Program-made: the position numbers and the translations under genes
In this document: in pieces, positions 46,954 through 53,972 of the stretch
How the letters are laid out: each line of letters begins with the position of its first letter
Numbering within the stretch: position 1 is the stretch's first letter
The notes under the pieces: model-generated
Databases searched by the model: none
Seen by the model: only the letters and a program-made list of their open reading frames with translations
Told to the model about the DNA's origin: nothing
DNA from: Sphingobium indicum B90A
GTDB lineage: Bacteria > Pseudomonadota > Alphaproteobacteria > Sphingomonadales > Sphingomonadaceae
Direction: 5' to 3'
Assembly (NCBI RefSeq): GCF_000264945.2
Contig: NZ_CP013070.1
Coordinates: 3,428,501 to 3,492,500, forward strand
Length of the DNA stretch: 64,000 nucleotides

Positions 46954-47178
46954 ATGGGCAGCGGCATGGCAGCGCTCGGAGCGTGGATATTCGCCACAGC
47001 GCTATTTTCTATCCCAATGATCGCCCGCTATCGGCTGGGACGCGCTGAGGCCGATGCAATTTATAAGCCGAGCCGGGTCCTCCTGGGGTTGGCGGTCGGC
47101 GTTGCGGTCCTAGCAACCGCCGGAGCGATGGACGCGGCGGATAAAGCCGCACGGTCGGGCCAAGTTGTGGCCTTCTAG
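46954..47178 (+). CDS. Small membrane protein of the prophage
   Basis: A 74-residue protein with two hydrophobic segments (MAALGAWIFATALFSIPMIA and VLLGLAVGVAVLATAGAM) separated by a polar RYRLGRAEADAIYKPSR loop. No family is recognised; holin or a host-modifying membrane protein are possibilities. Confidence 0.5.
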   Translation: MGSGMAALGAWIFATALFSIPMIARYRLGRAEADAIYKPSRVLLGLAVGVAVLATAGAMDAADKAARSGQVVAF

Positions 47179-47234
47179 TCGCTGTGTCCGCCCGGAGCTT
47201 TGCGGCCCCGAGCGGCTCCTCCGACCTGAGAAAT

Positions 47235-47732
47235 TTAGAAACCGACCTTCAGGCCTAGCGCGTAGTACTTGGGACCCGCATTGCCCTTCACGCTGATCTT
47301 CGGCGCGAGCGGCACCGCGACGGTTCCATACGGCCGGACCTTGTCGCTGCTGAAGCGGGCGCCGCCCCCGATCTCCGCGACGAGCGGAATGGAATAGGTC
47401 GCCTCAATCTTCCCGTAGGCCTTCACGGCCGTATTGTCGCACAGGCTATCCTTGGCGAACTGGCCGTTCGTGCTGTCGCGGCACCGTGTCTGGCCGTTGC
47501 TCAGGTCATCCTCATAATAGCGATCGTTGTCGCCTTGGTAGATGAACGCGCCAACGATCGGGCGAAGCGAGAAGCCGCCAGCCGACAACGTGTATCCCAA
47601 GCCCAGCTCGCCTCCCCAGCGACCGTGAGCGCGAGCGCCGTTCGCTTCGACCATGATCCCGTTAGCCATCGCCGGGACGCACTGGAGAGCAATGGCAGCC
47701 GCCAGAGCGACCGCTCCAAACTTTTTAATCAT
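47235..47732 (-). CDS. Probable outer-membrane beta-barrel protein
   Basis: A 165-residue protein with a Sec signal peptide (MIKKFGAVALAAAIALQCVPAMA). It has alternating beta strands (GELGLGYTLSAGGFSLRPIV, VKAYGKIEATYSIPLVAEIG) and a C-terminal aromatic residue (GLKVGF) as in outer-membrane barrels. Two cysteines in the extracellular-like loop (QTRCRD, DSLCDN) could pair. The ATG at 47732 is chosen for the signal peptide. As prophage cargo it may alter the host surface. Confidence 0.65.
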   Translation of the reverse strand: MIKKFGAVALAAAIALQCVPAMANGIMVEANGARAHGRWGGELGLGYTLSAGGFSLRPIVGAFIYQGDNDRYYEDDLSNGQTRCRDSTNGQFAKDSLCDNTAVKAYGKIEATYSIPLVAEIGGGARFSSDKVRPYGTVAVPLAPKISVKGNAGPKYYALGLKVGF

Positions 47733-47884
47733 CAATGGTTTCCCCCTTTGCGCAGAATGCGCGGCGGAGCGCATAGGCCAGATGGGCCTTCAAATTCAAC
47801 TAATCAGATCAATCCGGACCATTCTCTTTGTTCGTCTTTTGTTCTATCCTCCTTCCATGCCCTGAGTCGCCTTGGAGGATCGAA

Positions 47885-48286
47885 ATGCACGCAATGCCCC
47901 TCGCCGCTGCCCCTTCAGCCGCTGCGGTTCCGCTCGACCAAATCAACGCCGTGGCGCTGACCGGCGATATGCTGGTGGACGCCTTCGCCTATGCCCAAGG
48001 GCCTGTAGAATCCCGACGTGCCCGTCTGGAGCGTTTTGCGGCCCACCAGCGCCTTAAGCCGCCCGTCGTGGCAGCGGAGGCCCTTTCAGTCCGCATGGCG
48101 CTCCTTGGTGCTCTCATGGACTCCTGCGGGATCGTAGAGGGCGAATGGCTCGCCACTTGTGAAGCCGTTGCAAGGATCAGACTGGAGGACAGCAAGAACC
48201 TTCCGATGCCCTGGGGTGACGCTGGGGTCTCCTATGACGAGGCGCAGCTTCAGGAAATGATTTGGGCTTTCGGGGAGAAACAATGA
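47885..48286 (+). CDS. Hypothetical prophage protein
   Basis: A 133-residue soluble helical protein (LTGDMLVDAFAYAQGPVESR, VSYDEAQLQEMIWAFGEKQ). GGAGG lies 8 nt before the ATG at 47885. The stop overlaps the start of the next gene (ATGA). No domain is recognised. Confidence 0.6.
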   Translation: MHAMPLAAAPSAAAVPLDQINAVALTGDMLVDAFAYAQGPVESRRARLERFAAHQRLKPPVVAAEALSVRMALLGALMDSCGIVEGEWLATCEAVARIRLEDSKNLPMPWGDAGVSYDEAQLQEMIWAFGEKQ

Positions 48287-48582
48287 GCCGCCGAAAAGGG
48301 GAGCAGCCCATTCCGCGCCTGCTGGACACATGGTCCGAAAGTCACCCGGTTGTCCACATGATCCGCACGGGGTCGAGCTGGTTCGCTGCTTGGCAGATGC
48401 AGAAATGCACGCCTACGGCCAAGCTGGCACGCCAGACAGGCATAGCGGCCGCTAGGCTTACCGCAATCAGCCACGGGGACCGCATGTCCCGTGCGGAGCT
48501 GGACGCCTTGGCGCGGGCCTGGAATGTCAGCGCCGGAGACCTTGCGGGCTCAATTCCCGATAAGCGGCTGGTGATGGACTGA
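48283..48582 (+). CDS. XRE-like helix-turn-helix protein
   Basis: A 99-residue protein whose second half is an HTH (TPTAKLARQTGIAAARLTAI, then SRAELDALARAWNVSAGDLA), preceded by about 35 residues without a clear fold. It is coupled by overlap to the preceding gene. It could be a prophage repressor or Cro-like protein. Confidence 0.7.
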   Translation: MSRRKGEQPIPRLLDTWSESHPVVHMIRTGSSWFAAWQMQKCTPTAKLARQTGIAAARLTAISHGDRMSRAELDALARAWNVSAGDLAGSIPDKRLVMD

Positions 48583-48620
48583 AGTATTTCTATGCGCCCT
48601 CCCGATGGTATAGATGAAAG

Positions 48621-49076
48621 ATGGAATTGAAGGACTATCCGGCTTGGCGCCGTGCGAACCTGTTTGTGTTCATGTTCATCGTGGCGTGTGCCGTAGTCCA
48701 CATGATCCCTGAACGTGCAGTATGGTTCGGTCTTATGAGCGGAGAGAACCTACGGTTGACGCTGACAGTGGCAGGAAGCGTCTACATTAGCCGCCTGGCG
48801 GATTATTTCATCCGAGCGATCGAACAATACCAGCCCTGTACCCCTATCCAGGCAAAGCGAGCGAACGAGCAGATCAAGCTCACTGCCACTTTTGCAAATA
48901 TAATCGCCGGAGCACTAATAAGCGTCGTGGCTTTGCGTCAGTCAATTTCCAGCGCTTCATCGGCGCAGGGCATATCAGCTTTCACTGCAATGTTGTTCGC
49001 GGCTCTCATACATATGGGCGCCCGGAGCATCGTCGGACTGATTAAGGACGAGAGCCCCGTCACGGCAGCAGAGTGA
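48621..49076 (+). CDS. Prophage membrane protein
   Basis: A 151-residue protein with three to four hydrophobic helices (NLFVFMFIVACAVVHMI, LRLTLTVAGSVYISRLADYF, FANIIAGALISVVAL, GISAFTAMLFAALIHMGA). A short cytoplasmic tail ends VTAAE. No family is recognised; superinfection exclusion is one possible role. Confidence 0.55.
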   Translation: MELKDYPAWRRANLFVFMFIVACAVVHMIPERAVWFGLMSGENLRLTLTVAGSVYISRLADYFIRAIEQYQPCTPIQAKRANEQIKLTATFANIIAGALISVVALRQSISSASSAQGISAFTAMLFAALIHMGARSIVGLIKDESPVTAAE

Positions 49077-49107
49077 CTCATTCCTGACAAGGGCGTATCA
49101 GACGACC

Positions 49108-49314
49108 ATGGCGAATGAGCTGGACGACATTAAGGCCCAGGTGGACTGCCCTAAGTGCGGGAAGGAGCTGAGCGTTCCTTATCGGGTCATCAGGCTCCAG
49201 AAGGCCGTTGGGTGCTCGTGTGGCGCTATGATCCGGCTAGAGGACGACACGCCCATTGGGGTCCTTCAGGCGCTCATTGACGAAGAGAACCCGCCGCAAG
49301 CGGAGAACGATTAA
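49108..49314 (+). CDS. Small zinc-ribbon protein
   Basis: A 68-residue acidic protein with CPKCGKELSVPYR followed 18 residues later by CSCGAMI, a four-cysteine zinc ribbon. It is the last gene before the right end of the prophage. The role is unknown. Confidence 0.65.
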   Translation: MANELDDIKAQVDCPKCGKELSVPYRVIRLQKAVGCSCGAMIRLEDDTPIGVLQALIDEENPPQAEND

Positions 49315-49321
49315 GCCTCCC

Positions 49322-50068
49322 TCAACGGACGGCAGCAGACGGGCGCGATCCATACCTCCGGTAGCACTCTGCTATGATCTCCAACTCGAACTGTCGCATT
49401 TCAAATTGAGGGTCTTGTGGAGATAACTTGAGCAGATTATGGCCGCCCGCCGCCGCGATCTCCAGCGCGCGCTTGGCGCTTTCCTGGCCCTTGACTTGGC
49501 GCAGGTCGGCGGTCCGGACGGGCGGCTCCACCTCGCCGGGGCGCGGGGGCGAGAGGGCGGCGGCGCCCTTGAAATGGTTGAGGATGGCCAGCAGGTCGGG
49601 CGCGGCGATCACCTCCACCTGACCGGCCCAGGCGGCTTCCGCGCCCTGCGCCACCGGACAGACCAGGCCCAGTTCCCGCTCCCCCGCATGGAGCGCGGCG
49701 AGCAGCACGCCGGGCGTCGGGGCGATGCGGCCGTCCAGCCCCAGTTCCCCCACGACGACATAGCCCGCCAGCGTCTCGGCATCGATCACGCCCATGGCGC
49801 CCAGCAGCGCCAGCGCGATGGGAAGGTCGAAATGCGACCCCTCCTTCGGCAGGTCGGCGGGCGAGAGGTTCACGGTGATCCGCTTGGGCGGCAGCGAAAG
49901 GCCGATGGCGGCGATGGCGTTGCGCACCCGTTCCCGGCTTTCCGCGACCGCCTTGTCCGGCAGGCCGACGACGATGAAATTGGGGAGGCCGGGCACGAGC
50001 TGGCACTGAACCTCCACGCCGCGCGCTTCCAGCCCCAGATAGGCGACCGTCGATACCGTCGAAACCAA
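49322..50068 (-). pseudogene. comM: 5' part of comM (Mg-chelatase-like ATPase), interrupted by the prophage
   Basis: A TTG start at 50068 opens the N-terminal Lon-protease-like domain of the YifB/ComM family (STVAYLGLEARGVEVQCQLV, VNLSPADLPKEGSHFDLPIA). Homology runs to AAAGGHNLL, where the Walker A region should follow. The frame instead continues for about 30 unrelated residues encoded by the prophage (from 49429 down). The AAA+ half is absent, so the product is inactive. ComM is a helicase used in natural transformation. It lies downstream of rlmE on the same strand, a chromosomal arrangement. Confidence 0.92.
49424..49438. other. Right attachment junction of the prophage in comM
   Basis: Comparing with the ComM family, identity ends at the codons for H-N-L-L (49430-49441). 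The crossover therefore lies in about 49424-49438. The matching left junction would sit next to the large serine recombinase and is lost beside IS6100 copy 1. Confidence 0.65.
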
Positions 50069-50107
50069 TGATGTTCCCCCTGCGCCCCAATGGGTCCAGC
50101 CCCGCCA

Positions 50108-50133
50108 TGCTCCTGCCTTCGCAGGAACACGGG
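50108..50133. repeat. Hairpin repeat between rlmE and comM
   Basis: TGCTCCTGC and GCAGGAACA flank CTTC. It belongs to the same family as the hairpin at 18978-19009. Confidence 0.6.
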
Positions 50134-50177
50134 GTTATTTCAATGGCTTGGCGTAACGATCGGTCGGCTCCGCCCGA

Positions 50178-50780
50178 TCAGCCTTCTTCGGGCCGCCCCT
50201 TGAAGCCTTGGGCCACGACATACCATTCGACGCTGCCCTTGCGGCTGGCGGGGGGCTTGGCGTGCTTGATCGTGGTGAAATGCCTCTTGAGGATGGCCAG
50301 CAGGTCGGCGTCGGTGCCGCCCGCGAACACCTTGGCCACGAAAGTGCCGCCCTTGCGCAGGTTTTCGACGGCGAACATCGCCGCCGCCTCAACCAGGCCC
50401 ATGGTGCGCAGATGGTCGGTCGCCGCATGGCCGACGGTGTTGGCCGCCATGTCGGAAATGACGAGATCGGGCGCGTCGCCCAGCGCCTCGGCCAGCAAGG
50501 CGGGCGCCTTGTCGTCCATGAAGTCCATCTGGAACAGGGCGACGCCCGGAATGGGATCGGTCGGCAGCAGGTCGATGCCCACCACCTTCGCCTTGGGGCA
50601 GAGTTTCCGCACCACCTGCGCCCAGCCGCCCGGCGCCACGCCCAGGTCGACCACGGCGCGGGAACCCTTCAGGAAATGGAACTTCTCGTCCAGCTCGATC
50701 AGCTTGAAGGCGGCGCGGCTGCGCCACCCTTCCGCCTTGGCGCGGCGGACATAGGGGTCGTTCAACTGTCGTTCGAGCCA
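50178..50780 (-). pseudogene. rlmE: 23S rRNA 2'-O-ribose methyltransferase RlmE, 5' end replaced by IS6100
   Basis: RlmE methylates U2552 of 23S rRNA. The frame enters from IS6100 as [15 protein letters not shown], corresponding to about residue 13 of E. coli RlmE, so the first part of the gene is gone. All four catalytic positions remain: K in RAAFKL, D in ISDMAAN, K in TFVAKVF and E in GSVEWYVV. The SAM motif [10 protein letters not shown] is also intact. A TTG at 50765 could restart translation, so partial activity is possible if an IS6100-borne or nearby promoter reads in. Either a pseudogene or a shortened working gene. Confidence 0.85.
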
Positions 50781-50781
50781 G

Positions 50782-51661
50782 GGCTCTGTTGCAAAGATTG
50801 GCGGCAGTCAGAGGTAGGCTGTCGCTCTGCGCCGATCAGGCGGCTGCTGCGAAATGGTGGTTGAGCATGCCCATGGCCTCCGTCAGCGCCGAGGGCCCAA
50901 TGCCAAAAGCTCTCTCCACAAGGCGCACCTCGCCCCTGATGCCGGGCTGCAGGCACCAGGGGCGAGCCTGTCCTTTGCGCAGGGCTCGCATGACTTCGAA
51001 TCCCTTGATCGTGGCATAGGCCGTGGGGATCGATTTGAAACCGCGCACCGGCTTGATCAGTATCTTGAGCTTTCCGTGATCGGCCTCGATCACGTTATTG
51101 AGATACTTCACCTGCCGGTGGGCCGTCTCCCGGTCCAGCTTTCCTTCGCGCTTCAATTCGGTGATCGCTGCACCATAGCTCGGCGCTTTGTCGGTATTGA
51201 GCGTGGCAGGCTTTTCCCAGTGCTTCAGGCCTCGCAGGGCCTTGCCCAGGAACCGCTTCGCTGCCTTGGCGCTGCGGGTCGGCGACAGGTAGAAATCGAT
51301 CGTGTCGCCCCGCTTGTCGACTGCCCGGTACAGGTAGGTCCACTTGCCCCGCACCTTGACGTAGGTTTCATCCAGGCGCCAGCTCGGATCAAAGCCACGC
51401 CGCCAGAACCAGCGCAGCCGCTTCTCCATCTCCGGGGCGTAGCACTGGACCCAGCGATAGATCGTCGTATGGTCGACCGAAATGCCGCGTTCCGCCAGCA
51501 TTTCCTCAAGGTCGCGATAGCTGATCGGATAGCGACAATACCAGCGCACCGCCCACAGGATCACATCACCCTGGAAATGGCGCCACTTGAAATCCGTCAT
51601 CGTTCCGTCCGTCCAATCTCCGCCAAGCATGCTCAAGCTTCACGATTTTTGCAACAGAGCC
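50782..51661 (-). mobile_element. IS6100 copy 2 (inverted)
   Basis: 880 bp with the same 14-bp inverted repeats. Flanks CGAGCCAG (left) and CCATGTGC (right) differ, so no target duplication. The left junction breaks rlmE and the right breaks a GNAT gene. It forms an inverted repeat with copy 3, separated by 534 bp. Confidence 0.97.
50836..51600 (-). CDS. tnpA: IS6100 transposase (copy 2)
   Basis: The same 254-residue IS6-family DDE transposase as copies 1 and 3, read on the minus strand. The 12-codon N-terminal extension option (start 51636) is also present. It is complete and presumably active. Confidence 0.97.
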   Translation of the reverse strand: MTDFKWRHFQGDVILWAVRWYCRYPISYRDLEEMLAERGISVDHTTIYRWVQCYAPEMEKRLRWFWRRGFDPSWRLDETYVKVRGKWTYLYRAVDKRGDTIDFYLSPTRSAKAAKRFLGKALRGLKHWEKPATLNTDKAPSYGAAITELKREGKLDRETAHRQVKYLNNVIEADHGKLKILIKPVRGFKSIPTAYATIKGFEVMRALRKGQARPWCLQPGIRGEVRLVERAFGIGPSALTEAMGMLNHHFAAAA

Positions 51662-51916
51662 CCATGTGCCATCACGCGGATAATCGCGGAGGATGGCCGC
51701 GATTGCATATAGGCCGCCAGGCCCCTTCCATCCCAGGACAGCTTGATTGTGGGCGCTCTTTTCGGGCGGCACATCGGAGAAAAGCTCGCGAGCATCGTCC
51801 AGCGTGGGCGCGGCCCCGTCCTGCAACAGGAAATAGTCGCTGCAACGGTTGTACAGGTCTGCAACGTCTGCGGCGTCCGCTTGGGTAAGTTTGATCGGGG
51901 CTCCCGTCATCATCAT
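51662..51916 (-). pseudogene. 5' fragment of a GNAT N-acetyltransferase gene
   Basis: ATG at 51916 (further ATGs at 51913 and 51910) opens about 85 codons (GAPIKLTQADAADVADLYNR, KSAHNQAVLGWKGPGGLYAI) typical of the GNAT N-terminal half, ending at IS6100 copy 2. The acetyl-CoA-binding half is missing. Its start overlaps the stop of the truncated resolvase gene, so both came from one donor element. Confidence 0.7.
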
Positions 51917-52195
51917 CGCGTTTTGGCAGCAAGCGCGCGCTGACCGTAATCCCGGAGTTCCCCGTTGGGACCGACATAGCGGTAGAGAGTGACGCGCTCG
52001 ATCCCGAGTTCCTTGCAGAGGTCGGAAACGGACGTGTCGCGTTGGGCCATAGCAGCCTGAGCGAGCCGCACCTGGGCCTTGGAGAGGGCGAACTTGCGGC
52101 CACCCTTGCGTCCCCTCGCGCGGGCAGCGGCCAGGCCAGCCATGGTGCGCTCGCGGATCATATCCCGCTCAAACTCCGCCAGTGTGGCAAAAATG
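51913..52195 (-). pseudogene. C-terminal fragment of a Tn3-type resolvase/invertase
   Basis: The frame enters from IS6100 copy 3 as FATLAEFERDMIRERTMAGL, runs through the linker GRKGGRKFALSKAQ, and ends in the HTH SVSDLCKELGIERVTLYRYV. This is the E-helix and DNA-binding domain of a Hin/Tn3-type serine recombinase. The catalytic N-terminal half is gone. Confidence 0.88.
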
Positions 52196-53075
52196 GGCTC
52201 TGTTGCAAAAATCGTGAAGCTTGAGCATGCTTGGCGGAGATTGGACGGACGGAACGATGACGGATTTCAAGTGGCGCCATTTCCAGGGTGATGTGATCCT
52301 GTGGGCGGTGCGCTGGTATTGTCGCTATCCGATCAGCTATCGCGACCTTGAGGAAATGCTGGCGGAACGCGGCATTTCGGTCGACCATACGACGATCTAT
52401 CGCTGGGTCCAGTGCTACGCCCCGGAGATGGAGAAGCGGCTGCGCTGGTTCTGGCGGCGTGGCTTTGATCCGAGCTGGCGCCTGGATGAAACCTACGTCA
52501 AGGTGCGGGGCAAGTGGACCTACCTGTACCGGGCAGTCGACAAGCGGGGCGACACGATCGATTTCTACCTGTCGCCGACCCGCAGCGCCAAGGCAGCGAA
52601 GCGGTTCCTGGGCAAGGCCCTGCGAGGCCTGAAGCACTGGGAAAAGCCTGCCACGCTCAATACCGACAAAGCGCCGAGCTATGGTGCAGCGATCACCGAA
52701 TTGAAGCGCGAAGGAAAGCTGGACCGGGAGACGGCCCACCGGCAGGTGAAGTATCTCAATAACGTGATCGAGGCCGATCACGGAAAGCTCAAGATACTGA
52801 TCAAGCCGGTGCGCGGTTTCAAATCGATCCCCACGGCCTATGCCACGATCAAGGGATTCGAAGTCATGCGAGCCCTGCGCAAAGGACAGGCTCGCCCCTG
52901 GTGCCTGCAGCCCGGCATCAGGGGCGAGGTGCGCCTTGTGGAGAGAGCTTTTGGCATTGGGCCCTCGGCGCTGACGGAGGCCATGGGCATGCTCAACCAC
53001 CATTTCGCAGCAGCCGCCTGATCGGCGCAGAGCGACAGCCTACCTCTGACTGCCGCCAATCTTTGCAACAGAGCC
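52196..53075 (+). mobile_element. IS6100 copy 3
   Basis: 880 bp with intact 14-bp inverted repeats. Flanks CAAAAATG (left) and TGCCATAG (right) differ. The left junction cuts the resolvase gene and the right cuts a ROK-family gene. Confidence 0.97.
52257..53021 (+). CDS. tnpA: IS6100 transposase (copy 3)
   Basis: A complete 254-residue IS6-family transposase, the same protein as copies 1 and 2. An ATG at 52221 gives a 12-residue longer alternative. Confidence 0.97.
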   Translation: MTDFKWRHFQGDVILWAVRWYCRYPISYRDLEEMLAERGISVDHTTIYRWVQCYAPEMEKRLRWFWRRGFDPSWRLDETYVKVRGKWTYLYRAVDKRGDTIDFYLSPTRSAKAAKRFLGKALRGLKHWEKPATLNTDKAPSYGAAITELKREGKLDRETAHRQVKYLNNVIEADHGKLKILIKPVRGFKSIPTAYATIKGFEVMRALRKGQARPWCLQPGIRGEVRLVERAFGIGPSALTEAMGMLNHHFAAAA

Positions 53076-53778
53076 TGCCATAGCGCCCGCGCCACAGGTC
53101 GCCGTTCAGCATGAGACCACCGCCGACGCCGGAACTGAGGTAAAGATACGCAAAGCTCGGCGCCCAGCGACCAACGCCCAGCATGCCTTCGGCAAGCGTT
53201 GCGGCGTTACCGTCGTTCTCCGCAAATACGGAGCAGGCGAGCCTTGTCCGAAGGATGTTCTCCACGTCAATTCCGGCCCACTCTTCAAGATAGCTCGGCG
53301 TGTTGAAAGATCGCGCATCGATGAACGAGCCAGCGATGCTGATACCAAGGCCGACAAAGCCACCGCGCCGAACGTCTTCCCCGAGGTCGCCTCGCATCTC
53401 ACCCTCGATCCACTCGGCAACATTTTCCACGCCCATGGTACGGGGATGAGCCTTGCGCCGGGCTACCACCTCACCGGCAAAGTTCATCACCACGAGCGAT
53501 GCCGTTCCAGCGGTGATCGACACGCCAATTGAATGGGCGAAGTCTCCGACGAGCTTGAGCGCCGAGGTTCGATATCCCTTTGCGCCGCTCACCTTTTCGC
53601 CGGCAGCGACCATCTGCCGGTCCGTTAATCCACCCACGATGCGTGAGATTGACTGCTGAGTCAGATCGAATGCATTGACCAAGTCGCCCTGCGTGGTGCT
53701 GCCAGCGCGGAATAGCGCGTCAAGCACAGCTCGCTCGCTGTTCATCAGCTTCGCAAAAGAGGGATCGTTCTCGGACAT
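53076..53778 (-). pseudogene. ROK-family transcriptional regulator, 3' end cut by IS6100
   Basis: About 234 codons remain. A winged helix (TTQGDLVNAFDLTQQSISRI) is followed by the ROK sugar-kinase-like domain with VGLGISIAGSFIDA, FAENDGNAATLAEG and LYLSSGVGGGLML. The normal ROK end (zinc-binding and C-terminal helices) is replaced by IS6100. Intact homologues repress sugar genes and release on sugar binding. It is divergent from the TonB receptor, so loss of its C terminus may leave the locus unregulated. Confidence 0.85.
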
Positions 53779-53867
53779 TTTGCCAGCAATTCTCCTGTCA
53801 CCCTAGGTGATTGCACCTGTCGCGCGTGGAAACAACAGCGCCTTCACAAAAATAATGTCATAAGACT

Positions 53868-53884
53868 TACACTTTATGAGTGTA
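53868..53884. promoter_or_regulatory. Palindrome in the ROK-TonB receptor intergenic region, candidate operator
   Basis: TACACT, a 5-bp spacer TTATG and AGTGTA form a perfect inverted repeat, 89 nt before the receptor start. AT-rich dyads of this kind are typical ROK or LacI family sites. A second small dyad TCACC-CTA-GGTGA lies at 53798-53810, near the ROK start. Confidence 0.5.
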
Positions 53885-53972
53885 TTTGTGCCGCATTGGT
53901 GGCATAGAGGCTGCCAAGCGGACTTGCGGCGAGTGATTTCGACGCATCCATACCGTGCTAAAGGAGGATCAA

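Noticed and set aside
50854..51888. 344-codon plus-strand open frame across IS6100 copy 2
   Set aside because: The same frame appears antisense to the transposase in all three IS6100 copies; it is the known shadow of tnpA and then runs through a broken gene.
50782..53075. IS6100 copies 2 and 3 as an intact composite transposon carrying resolvase and GNAT genes
   Set aside because: Both cargo genes are truncated, the outer flanks share no target duplication, and the copies are in opposite orientation, so a rearrangement product is more likely.
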